Source of the DNA: Paenibacillus bouchesdurhonensis
GTDB lineage: Bacteria; Bacillota; Bacilli; Paenibacillales; Paenibacillaceae
Assembly (NCBI RefSeq): GCF_900155685.1
Contig: NZ_LT732548.1
Location: 1,986,301-2,050,300 of the forward strand
Reading direction: 5' to 3'
DNA length: 64,000 nt
The position numbers were made by a program, and so were the translations under genes. The notes under the pieces are model-generated. The model was not told the origin of the DNA, ran no database searches, and saw only the letters and a list, made by a program, of their open reading frames with translations. Of this stretch, positions 1 to 8,732 are shown in pieces (the stretch's first letter is position 1; every line of letters begins with the position of its first letter).

Positions 1-576
1 CGTTTTATTGATACGGCCGAATATTTAGGCGCTGCTAAAGTACTGGTTATTCCTGGTTTCATTGATGAAAGGGAAGAAGCCAAGGAGCGGGAAATTGCCT
101 TGAATCGTATGGTCGGCGTACTGCGGGATATGTGTGATTATGCCGAGCAGAAGAAAATAGTTGTTACGATGGAGGATTTTGACGACGCTCGCGCACCTTT
201 CTCTTCCTCGGATGAATTGCTTTGGTTCATGGAGCAGGTTCCGAAGCTTCGCTGCACTTTCGATACAGGTAATTTTATTTATCGCGGGGAAAATGAATTA
301 GATGCTTTCGAGAAGCTTAAGGATAAGATCGTTCATGTTCATTGCAAAGACCGTTCGCTGGACGCACAAAGCGGAGGAACGCCAAAAATAAGTACAAATG
401 GAACAAAGTTATTCCCTTCTCCAGTAGGATATGGCTGTATTCCTATGGAGGAAATCATCCATCGGCTAATCGCTAGCGGTTACAGCGACACTATGGCGAT
501 CGAGCACTTCGATGCAGTGGATGAACTGGCCTATATGCAAAAATCAGCTGAATGGCTCGGGGACAGGCTGAACTAG
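1..576 (+). CDS. Sugar phosphate isomerase/epimerase (5' end cut by window)
   Basis: The reading frame is open from base 1 and stops at 576, so the N-terminus lies outside the window. The visible 191 codons are the second half of an AP-endonuclease-2/xylose-isomerase-like TIM barrel. The motif TFDTGNF is a metal-ligand strand, KIVHVHCKD is the next strand with a metal-binding His, and MAIEHFD near the end carries the last conserved Glu. Such enzymes isomerise or epimerise sugars or related polyols in the cytoplasm. The substrate cannot be told from this fragment. A strong terminator follows, so it ends its transcript. Family call is firm; function is open. Confidence 0.85.
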   Translation, partial: RFIDTAEYLGAAKVLVIPGFIDEREEAKEREIALNRMVGVLRDMCDYAEQKKIVVTMEDFDDARAPFSSSDELLWFMEQVPKLRCTFDTGNFIYRGENELDAFEKLKDKIVHVHCKDRSLDAQSGGTPKISTNGTKLFPSPVGYGCIPMEEIIHRLIASGYSDTMAIEHFDAVDELAYMQKSAEWLGDRLN

Positions 577-618
577 TTGAGAACCATATTTTTGCAATAA
601 CCATAAACTACATCATAA

Positions 619-657
619 AAAATAGTTGTCGAGAATTTCTCGACAGCTATTTTTTTT
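619..657 (+). terminator. Rho-independent terminator
   Basis: A stem around TAGTTGTCGAG / CTCGACAGCTA (one G-U pair) is preceded by an A run and followed by eight T. It closes the transcript of the isomerase gene and separates it from the excisionase-like gene. Confidence 0.85.
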
Positions 658-730
658 ACCTGTTCAGCATAGGAGTCATTTCTAAATTGTTTCGCCCCTC
701 GAATCGATTTGGAAAAATAATTAGTTATTA

Positions 731-750
731 TGAGTATAATTGAGTATAAT
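731..750 (+). promoter_or_regulatory. Tandem TGAGTATAAT repeat (possible double -10)
   Basis: The decamer TGAGTATAAT occurs twice head to tail, each copy holding a perfect TATAAT, about 40 bp ahead of the excisionase-like gene. No good -35 at 16-18 bp spacing is seen, so the promoter call is tentative. Confidence 0.35.
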
Positions 751-787
751 TGAATACAAACCAATGTTCTATAGAGGAGATATTTCT

Positions 788-976
788 ATGGATTCGGAGA
801 TCGAGATCATGACGATAGCTCAGGTTGCAAATTATTTGCAGCTTAGTGAGGTAACAACCTATAAGATGGTGAACGAGGGAGTCATTCCGGCTTTTAAAAT
901 CGGCAGGCATTGGAGGGTCAAGAGGAGTGATCTGTTTGATCTGATTGAACGGTTGAAACATGGTGAAAAACTATAG
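788..976 (+). CDS. Small excisionase-family HTH DNA-binding protein
   Basis: This 62-residue protein is almost entirely one MerR/excisionase-type winged helix (HTH_17). The stretch MTIAQVANYLQLSEVT is the recognition helix region, and PAFKIGRHWRVKRSDLFDLI is the typical beta-wing. The start is set at 788, where AGAGGAGA lies 8 bp upstream; an in-frame ATG at 740 has no RBS. Stand-alone proteins of this type are common outside prophages. No integrase, att-like repeat or phage gene is nearby, so it is more likely a small regulator than a true excisionase. Its target is unknown. Confidence 0.8.
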   Translation: MDSEIEIMTIAQVANYLQLSEVTTYKMVNEGVIPAFKIGRHWRVKRSDLFDLIERLKHGEKL

Positions 977-1069
977 AGAGTATCTAAATTATAGAGAGCC
1001 ATACAATACTATCATAAAGTCCGGCCCGACAGGTGACCGGTATTTTGCAAGAGAGGAATTAAGCACATA

Positions 1070-2794
1070 ATGAATGAAGAAGCTAGTAAAACTGCGAAGA
1101 CTACGAAGACAGCGAAGACACAGCGCCGTCCTAAATCGTCTCCCCCGCCGGTTCGGATTTTTGCGTTGGGCGGCTTGGGAGAGATCGGTAAAAATATGTA
1201 CGTTGTGGAGTACAAAAATGAACTTATCATCATCGATTCGGGCTTGAAATTCCCCGATTCGCGCCTATCCGGAATAGATTATATTATTCCCGATATGAGT
1301 TATCTGGTTGCCAACAAGCATAAAATCAAAGGTCTGTTTATTACACATGGACATGAGGATCATATTGGAGCTATTCCGTTTCTGCTGCGGCAGCTGCAAA
1401 TCCCGATTTACGGAGGGCCGCTGACGATTGGCCTCGTTCGTGCCAAGCTGGAGGAATACCGCTTGCTCGGACAAGCCGAGCTGCATGTATTTCATGAGAA
1501 CGACAGATATGCATTCCAGCATCTTGCCGTTCATTTCTTCAGAACGACGCACAGCATTCCTGACGCTTTTGGGATCGTCGTGGACACGCCATACGGCCCG
1601 GTCGTGCATACCGGGGATTTCAAGTTTGATTTCACACCGGAAGACAGGCCTGCCGATCTGTCCAAGATGGCCAGCGTCGGGAGTGAAGGTGTTCTGGCGC
1701 TGCTAGCCGACAGCACGAACAGCGAACGGGAAGGCTTTACTCCTTCCGAGCGCAAGGTCGGCAATGCGATTCTTGAATCGTTCCAGCAATGCGAGGGACG
1801 CATATTGTTCGCTACGTTTGCTTCCAACGTGCACCGCCTGCAGCAGGTAGTGGAGGCCGCGATGCAGTGCGACCGCAAAATCGCCGTCATTGGCCGGAGC
1901 ATGGAGAAGGTATTTACAATCGGACAGGAGCTGGGATATATCCGGGTGCCCGATGGCATGCTCATCGACGTGAAGCATATTGACCGTTATGAGGATAACC
2001 GGGTGCTGATTGTCTGTACGGGCAGCCAGGGAGAGCCTAATGCCGCGCTGAGCCGAATCGCTTCCGGGGCGCATCGCTCCGTGCAAATTTACCCTGGGGA
2101 TTCGGTTATATTCTCTTCGTCTCCGATTCCTGGCAACGAGCAGAACATTAATCGCAGCATCGATATGCTGATGCGGGCAGGCGCTAATGTCATTTACGGC
2201 TCGATCATTGATATCCATACTTCGGGTCATGGCAATCGGGAGGACTTGAAGCTCATGCTCAGCATCATCCGTCCGAAGTATTTCATTCCGATTCATGGGG
2301 AATACCGCATGCTGTTGGCTCACCGCGCTCTCGCGATGCAGACGGGGCTGTCGGAAGACCGCATCTTTGTCATGAATGTGGGGGACACATTGTCTGTGTA
2401 TCGCAATCGCGCCAAGAAAGGCCGCTCAGTTCCATCCGGAGATGTCTTTATTAGCAATGGCGAGATGCGAACCTTTGAGGACGAGCTTGTGGAAGAGCGG
2501 GGCGAGCTGGCGCGAGAGGGCATCGTCATCGTCGTTATGACGATTGACGCTGAGACAGGCCAAATTTTGGCGGGTCCGGACATCGTGACTCGCGGCTTTG
2601 TCTACATGCAGGACGCGCGTCCGCTGCTGCGGCGAGCAGAAATGACGCTGAAGCGCAACCTGTCCAAGCAGGGGGAACGTCAAGAATACAATCGTTCGGA
2701 TTGGGTGCGGTCGACACACCGGATCATGCGCAGATTTTTCATGAAGGAAGTAGGCCGAGCACCACATATCATGCCTTCTATTTTAGAAGTTTAA
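1070..2794 (+). CDS. rnj: Ribonuclease J
   Basis: This is a metallo-beta-lactamase/beta-CASP ribonuclease with endo- and 5'-3' exonuclease activity in mRNA decay and rRNA maturation. The zinc motif HGHEDHIG (His93, His95, Asp97, His98) is intact, followed by HSIPDAFG, the HTGDFKFD aspartate and the beta-CASP HGEYRML histidine near residue 420. The length of 574 residues is slightly above the usual 555 because of a Lys/Thr-rich N-terminal tail (residues 1-25) of the form KTAKTTKTAKTQ. The start follows GAGAGGA. Bacilli often carry two paralogues, J1 and J2; the complete active site fits an active enzyme, but which paralogue it is cannot be decided here. Confidence 0.95.
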   Translation: MNEEASKTAKTTKTAKTQRRPKSSPPPVRIFALGGLGEIGKNMYVVEYKNELIIIDSGLKFPDSRLSGIDYIIPDMSYLVANKHKIKGLFITHGHEDHIGAIPFLLRQLQIPIYGGPLTIGLVRAKLEEYRLLGQAELHVFHENDRYAFQHLAVHFFRTTHSIPDAFGIVVDTPYGPVVHTGDFKFDFTPEDRPADLSKMASVGSEGVLALLADSTNSEREGFTPSERKVGNAILESFQQCEGRILFATFASNVHRLQQVVEAAMQCDRKIAVIGRSMEKVFTIGQELGYIRVPDGMLIDVKHIDRYEDNRVLIVCTGSQGEPNAALSRIASGAHRSVQIYPGDSVIFSSSPIPGNEQNINRSIDMLMRAGANVIYGSIIDIHTSGHGNREDLKLMLSIIRPKYFIPIHGEYRMLLAHRALAMQTGLSEDRIFVMNVGDTLSVYRNRAKKGRSVPSGDVFISNGEMRTFEDELVEERGELAREGIVIVVMTIDAETGQILAGPDIVTRGFVYMQDARPLLRRAEMTLKRNLSKQGERQEYNRSDWVRSTHRIMRRFFMKEVGRAPHIMPSILEV

Positions 2795-2800
2795 GTTATA

Positions 2801-2834
2801 AAAAGAGCCTTCCCGACAGGGAGGCTCTTTTTTG
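2801..2834 (+). terminator. Rho-independent terminator after RNase J
   Basis: The inverted repeat AAAGAGCC...GGCTCTTT with an inner TCCC/GGGA and GACA loop is followed by a T run seven bases after the stop codon. Confidence 0.9.
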
Positions 2835-2982
2835 CTTGTCGATGGAAACGGAAAGAAGGAAAAAGCATTTCTTTTTTTATCCTGAGAGTTTCAGTAAAGA
2901 GTATGAAGATGACCATAATCAGGTAATATACATATAGCCAAAATGAAATTGCCTTACAGGAAAATGAAGGAGGCTACTCTAT

Positions 2983-4167
2983 ATGAAAGAGCAATTATTT
3001 CAAAGACTGCGTGAAAAAAAAGAGCAGATCATCGAAATTAGGCGTTATTTGCATGCCCATCCTGAGTTATCCTTTCACGAAGATAATACAGCTAGGTATA
3101 TTGCTGATTTTTATGCCGGTAAGGATTGCGAAGTGCGAAACCATGTCGGCGGAAATGGAGTTGTCGTTACGATTGATAGCGGCAAACCTGGGAAAACAAT
3201 TGCTATCCGCGCTGATTTTGATGCGCTTCCGATTATGGAGGAGACAGGCCTTCCCTTCGCTTCGCAGAACCCTGGTGTTATGCATGCCTGCGGCCATGAT
3301 GGGCATACTGCTTACATGCTAATTCTGGGAGAGACCTTGATCGAAATGAAGGATGAACTCCGGGGAAGGGTTGTTATTTTGCATCAGCATGCGGAAGAAA
3401 AGCCGCCGGGCGGAGCAGTACAAATGATCAAGGACGGCTGCCTGGAGGGGGTCGATCATGTGTTTGGCATCCATGTCATGTCGACGATGGAGACGGGCAA
3501 AATATATTATCGCGAAGGAAATATACAAACCGGACGTGCTTATTTCAAAGTGAAAATAAACGGCAAGGGCGGACACGGATCCTCGCCTCATATGGCCAAT
3601 GATGCGATCGTGGCCGGCAGCTATTTTGTTCAGGCTGTGCAAACGATTGTTAGTCGGCGCTTGAATCCGTTTGATGTAGCGTCGATTACAATCGGCTCCT
3701 TCGATGGCAAGGGAAGCTTCAATGTCATTAAAGATTCCGTTGAACTAGAAGGCGATGTAAGGGTAATGACGGAGGAAACCAGAGAGCTGGTTGAACAGGA
3801 AATTCGCCGCAAGCTGGAAGGATTGCAGGCCATGTCCGGAATCACATATGAACTGGATTACCAGAATGACTATCCGGTGCTTTTCAATGATCCGGAGTTG
3901 ACGGAATTTGTAGCGGAGTCGTTAAAGAATAGTTCGATCCCTGGTGTGACGGGGGTGGAGCGATGCGAACCTCAGCCGCCGTCTGAGGATTTCGCCTACT
4001 ATGCCCAAGAACGTCCAAGTGTATTTTTCTATGTTGGGGCGATGCCGGCAGACGGCAAATATTATCCTCATCACCATCCTAAATTTGATATTAATGAGGA
4101 CTGTATGCTTATTGCCGCTGAAGCGATGGGAGCTGTAGTTATAGACTATCTAAGAGAGGACGACTAA
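2983..4167 (+). CDS. M20 family metallo-amidohydrolase (N-acyl amino acid/IAA-conjugate type)
   Basis: These enzymes use two metal ions to hydrolyse N-acyl amino acids or small peptides in the cytoplasm. The protein has 394 residues, the normal length for amidohydrolases of the hippurate hydrolase/AmhX-like subfamily. Visible motifs are HACGHDGHTA (His101, Cys103, His105), HQHAEEKPPGGA with the catalytic Glu138-Glu139, GGHGSSPH of the lid domain, and C-terminal YPHHHPKFD. The RBS GAAGGAGG is well placed. The gene is followed within 4 bp by a truncated MFS transporter gene, so the intact ancestor was probably a hydrolase-plus-transporter operon. The acyl substrate is unknown. Confidence 0.9.
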   Translation: MKEQLFQRLREKKEQIIEIRRYLHAHPELSFHEDNTARYIADFYAGKDCEVRNHVGGNGVVVTIDSGKPGKTIAIRADFDALPIMEETGLPFASQNPGVMHACGHDGHTAYMLILGETLIEMKDELRGRVVILHQHAEEKPPGGAVQMIKDGCLEGVDHVFGIHVMSTMETGKIYYREGNIQTGRAYFKVKINGKGGHGSSPHMANDAIVAGSYFVQAVQTIVSRRLNPFDVASITIGSFDGKGSFNVIKDSVELEGDVRVMTEETRELVEQEIRRKLEGLQAMSGITYELDYQNDYPVLFNDPELTEFVAESLKNSSIPGVTGVERCEPQPPSEDFAYYAQERPSVFFYVGAMPADGKYYPHHHPKFDINEDCMLIAAEAMGAVVIDYLREDD

Positions 4168-4171
4168 TTAT

Positions 4172-4414
4172 ATGGACACTCCATACCATGGCAGCAATAA
4201 GCTAATTCTCGGGATCGTATTCGGGGTAATTACATTTTGGCTGTTTGCTCAATCGATGGTTAACATTGTACCTGCCGTGCAGGCGGATCTGGGAATATCG
4301 CTTGATATTATTAATATCGCGATCAGTTTGACGGCTTTGTTTTCCGGAATATTAATCGTTGTTGCCGGAGGACTGGCCGATGTGAATCAAATTTTCGGCA
4401 TCCACTTAGAGTAA
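4172..4414 (+). pseudogene. N-terminal remnant of an MFS (drug:H+ antiporter type) transporter
   Basis: The 80 codons encode transmembrane segments 1 and 2 of a major facilitator transporter. They run into the loop after helix 2 (AGGLADV), where a full protein would continue with a D-(K/R)-x-G-R motif. Instead the frame runs into nine unrelated residues and a stop. The remaining ten or so helices are absent, so the product cannot transport. The start lies 4 bp after the M20 gene and shares its GAGAGGA-type RBS region, implying an original operon. A deletion joining this gene to the promoter region of the beta-glucoside operon is the simplest explanation (inference). Confidence 0.8.
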
Positions 4415-4498
4415 TATATAGATAGGCCTCAGGGTGTAAAAGATTAAGATTGTCCCAATCGTTATCGTTCGATGATGCTTTAAAACAATAATTTTTTG

Positions 4499-4512
4499 TG
4501 GAAACGGTTTAT
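4499..4512 (+). promoter_or_regulatory. Candidate cre (CcpA) site
   Basis: TGGAAACGGTTTAT matches the core of the cre consensus TGNAANCGNTNNCA except for the last two bases. It abuts the -35 box of the beta-glucoside PTS operon, where catabolite repression is expected. Confidence 0.4.
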
Positions 4513-4540
4513 TGACAAGTCGATTTTTGTCGTATATACT
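4512..4540 (+). promoter_or_regulatory. Sigma-A promoter of the beta-glucoside operon
   Basis: TTGACA and TATACT are separated by exactly 17 bp. The predicted start near 4547 gives a leader of about 130 nt holding two palindromic operators. Confidence 0.85.
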
Positions 4541-4578
4541 TTGCGTGTAAGTTAATGCGACAGTCGCTTGCTGCATTT

Positions 4579-4636
4579 CTGAAACGTTTCAGTTCACGAA
4601 AGTTATTTTTTTTGGATATTTACTGTAACGTTTCAG
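4579..4636 (+). promoter_or_regulatory. Two LacI-type operators in the PTS leader
   Basis: The perfect palindrome CTGAAACGTTTCAG (4579-4592) and the near copy CTGTAACGTTTCAG (4623-4636) are 44 bp apart, about four helical turns. The central CG is typical of LacI-family operators. They sit downstream of the promoter, so bound repressor would act as a roadblock. A weaker relative, CTGAAGCGTTTGTC, lies at 6126-6139 ahead of the lacI-type gene. The regulator encoded at 6232 is the obvious candidate. Confidence 0.75.
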
Positions 4637-4677
4637 TAAATGTCCGCACACTTAAAAAAGTTGCCGAGGTGACGAAG

Positions 4678-6054
4678 ATGAGCAATAAAGAGCTCGCATC
4701 AGAAATTATTAAATTTGTAGGGGGAAAAAGCAATGTTTCGAACTTAATTCATTGTGCAACACGTTTGCGTTTTGAATTAAAAGAGGATTCTATCGCTGAC
4801 CTGGAAAGGATTAAAGCACTGCCTAAGGTACTTGGCGTCATGCAAGCGCAAGGCACAACTATGGTTATCATCGGGCCGCTTGTAAACGAGGTGTACACCG
4901 AAATTGTAGAGCAGTTGGATCAGAATCAGGCAGACGGGCAGACCAGCGCTTCTACTCCACAGAAAGAAAACGGGAGTAAAAAATCATGGTTTGATAAACT
5001 GCTTGCGACCATTTCGGCTATTTTTACACCTTACATTCCCATTTTGGCTACTTCCGGGATTATCAAAGGGTTAATTGATATTTTGGCCCAATTCGATATT
5101 CTTCCCGCTACAAGCAATACTTATTTAATTTTGGCTGGTGCGGGCAATGCTTTAATCTACTTCTTCCCTATCCTGCTGGCTTTTACGGCGGCTCAAAAAT
5201 TCGGCGCGAATCCTTATATCGGCGCGGCGATTGGTGCGGCTCTCATGGAGCCAAACATCACGGGAATTACGACGACAGGCAATGTTATCGACTTTTTAGG
5301 CATTCGTTTTACCGCAATGAACTTTTCTAGCACGGTCATCCCGATTATTTTGGCAATATGGGCTTATTCACATCTGGACAAATTACTAAAGAGATTTTTA
5401 CCGAAAGCTTTGCAATTTATCTTCGTACCGCTGCTGTCCATGGTGATAATGGTTCCTTTAACATTAATGGTTTTCGGACCCGTTGGCGGATTTATGGCAA
5501 ATATGATCGCGAATGGATACGAATTATTACTTCACTCCAACGATATTATCTTTAATGCGATTTTCGGTGCTTTGTTCATTTATGTCATCATGCTCGGTGT
5601 TCATTGGGTGATTCTGCCGCTTCAATTATCTTATCTTGCAGAGCACGGAATGGAGTATACCCTCGGCTCCGGCGGACTAGGAAACTATGCATTGCTTGGC
5701 GTATGTCTTGCCGTGCTGGTCATCTCTAAAAATAAAGAAGAGAGGGGCATCGCCAGTTCATCGGCCTTTGTCAATTTTCTATCGGGTGTTACAGAGCCAG
5801 GCTTGTATGGGGTTGTAATGAAGAATAAGAAATACTTTATATCCCTCTCGCTTGGTGGTTTGATCGGAGGCATCATCTTTGGAGCGACTGGCAGTTATAT
5901 TACGAATTTTGCCTTTACCGGATTATTCGGACTTCCAGCCTTCCTGTCATCACCGACAGCCGTTACTTACTTCATCAGCGTTTTTGTAACACTAGCTGTA
6001 TCCTTTATTACAACAATTCTTTTAAGCAAAAAAGGGTTCAAACTTAGGAAGTAA
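4678..6054 (+). CDS. PTS beta-glucoside-type transporter, EIIBC component
   Basis: This membrane permease imports and phosphorylates a beta-glucoside, giving the 6-phospho-glycoside to the GH1 enzyme encoded downstream. Residues 1-90 form the EIIB domain with phospho-accepting Cys26 in NLIHCATRLRF. Residues from about 105 to 455 form the hydrophobic EIIC domain with the usual GITEPGLYG-like loop (here GVTEPGLYG). The fused EIIA domain found in full BglP proteins is missing; a separate EIIA gene closes the operon. The start is the ATG at 4678 after GAGGTG. The frame stays open upstream to 4555, but that stretch is leader DNA with the operators. Length is 458 residues. Confidence 0.92.
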   Translation: MSNKELASEIIKFVGGKSNVSNLIHCATRLRFELKEDSIADLERIKALPKVLGVMQAQGTTMVIIGPLVNEVYTEIVEQLDQNQADGQTSASTPQKENGSKKSWFDKLLATISAIFTPYIPILATSGIIKGLIDILAQFDILPATSNTYLILAGAGNALIYFFPILLAFTAAQKFGANPYIGAAIGAALMEPNITGITTTGNVIDFLGIRFTAMNFSSTVIPIILAIWAYSHLDKLLKRFLPKALQFIFVPLLSMVIMVPLTLMVFGPVGGFMANMIANGYELLLHSNDIIFNAIFGALFIYVIMLGVHWVILPLQLSYLAEHGMEYTLGSGGLGNYALLGVCLAVLVISKNKEERGIASSSAFVNFLSGVTEPGLYGVVMKNKKYFISLSLGGLIGGIIFGATGSYITNFAFTGLFGLPAFLSSPTAVTYFISVFVTLAVSFITTILLSKKGFKLRK

Positions 6055-6231
6055 AGAAGTAATGCCTGTTCGAGTGAATGAATGAAGTTGGCAGCCGAAA
6101 CGATATTCAACATTCGTTAGAGTATCTGAAGCGTTTGTCACTCTATTATCCCTATGCAGCAATAGTTAATTTCATTAAAACGTTCTATGATAGTATGAGT
6201 GCGGATAAATAGGCGTGAGGTGCAAAGTAAA

Positions 6232-7266
6232 ATGGCAACTATAAAAGATATTGCTAAACTTTTGGGGATTTCAGTTTCGGCTGTCTCCATGGCTTTGAAT
6301 GACAGTCCTGAAATAGGCGATAAAACGAAGAAAAGGGTAAGGGAAGCTGCAAAACAGTTGAACTATGTGAAAAACGGTACGGCGATCGATTTACAGCGGC
6401 AAAAAACGAATATTGTCCTGTTTATAACAGATAACCCAACCCGTCCTTATTTCACGGATTCTTTGCAGGTCGTACAAAATGAACTGATGATGAAAGATAT
6501 CGACCTGGTCATTATTACTGCCAACAATAAGCATATAGGCACGGCGGAGCGATTTATTTCAGAGAATAGGGCAGACGCGGTGATCTGTATGTCAAAATTT
6601 ATTCCCGACGATTTCGTCAATATGTATGCCAACAAGAATATGCCGATTTTTGTCCTCGGAAGAAAATCGGATTTAATAGCGAACGAATTTGTGGTAAATG
6701 TTGCCCTTGATTATGAGCGCGTCGGTGAGGATATTACAGAATATCTTATCCAGAGAGGACATCGGAAAATCGCATTTGTTAGGGGAAGCAAGACATCGGT
6801 TGGTACGAAATACCGGTATGAAGGATACTTGAGAAGCCTGAAAAGGTTCGGCCTGAAAGTTGAGAAGAACCTTATTTTTGAGGCGAATGGAAGCGACTAT
6901 GACCAAGGATACCATACGACAGGCAAAATTATAGAAAAAATCATTTCCAAGCAAATTGATGCCATCTTTTACGCTACAGATGATTTGGCGGTTGGAGGCT
7001 TGCAAAAACTGCTGGAAAAGGGGATTTCCGTCCCGGATGATGTTTCGATTGTAGGCTATAACAATTATCCGATTTCTAAAATGGTTACTCCTCCGATCAC
7101 GACAGTAGACCTGCACCAGCAGAAGATCATGAGAAGAGTCGCCAAAGCGTTGATCGGGATGATGGACGGGAGCAAGACGAAGGAAGATATCGTGAAAAGA
7201 TTGCAGAAGGATGCGATTTTCCATTCAGAAATTATAGAAAGAGGTTCTGTGAAAAATAGAGAGTAG
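6232..7266 (+). CDS. LacI family transcriptional regulator of the beta-glucoside operon
   Basis: The protein has 344 residues. The N-terminal helix-turn-helix ATIKDIAKLLGISVSAVSMA plus hinge region (1-60) is followed by a periplasmic-binding-protein-like effector domain ending in the usual GYNNYPISKMVTPPITTVD segment. The ATG at 6232 follows GAGGTG; the more upstream in-frame start lacks an RBS. It lies between the EIIBC and GH1 genes and stops 12 bp before the latter, so it is co-transcribed and would be autoregulated through the CTGAAACGTTTCAG-type operators. The inducer is probably the phosphorylated or free beta-glucoside (inference). Confidence 0.92.
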   Translation: MATIKDIAKLLGISVSAVSMALNDSPEIGDKTKKRVREAAKQLNYVKNGTAIDLQRQKTNIVLFITDNPTRPYFTDSLQVVQNELMMKDIDLVIITANNKHIGTAERFISENRADAVICMSKFIPDDFVNMYANKNMPIFVLGRKSDLIANEFVVNVALDYERVGEDITEYLIQRGHRKIAFVRGSKTSVGTKYRYEGYLRSLKRFGLKVEKNLIFEANGSDYDQGYHTTGKIIEKIISKQIDAIFYATDDLAVGGLQKLLEKGISVPDDVSIVGYNNYPISKMVTPPITTVDLHQQKIMRRVAKALIGMMDGSKTKEDIVKRLQKDAIFHSEIIERGSVKNRE

Positions 7267-8703
<1,437 letters not shown>

Positions 8704-8732
8704 CTTCATATAGAGACAGAGGAGTGGTACAC

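Noticed and set aside
788..976. Prophage or integrative element marked by the excisionase-like gene
   Set aside because: No integrase, att-like repeat, phage structural gene or tRNA site is present; HTH_17 proteins occur widely outside phages.
4555..4677. N-terminal extension of the EIIBC protein by 41 residues
   Set aside because: The stretch contains the promoter-proximal operators, lacks an RBS, and the extra residues are not part of the EIIB domain. The ATG at 4678 has a good RBS.
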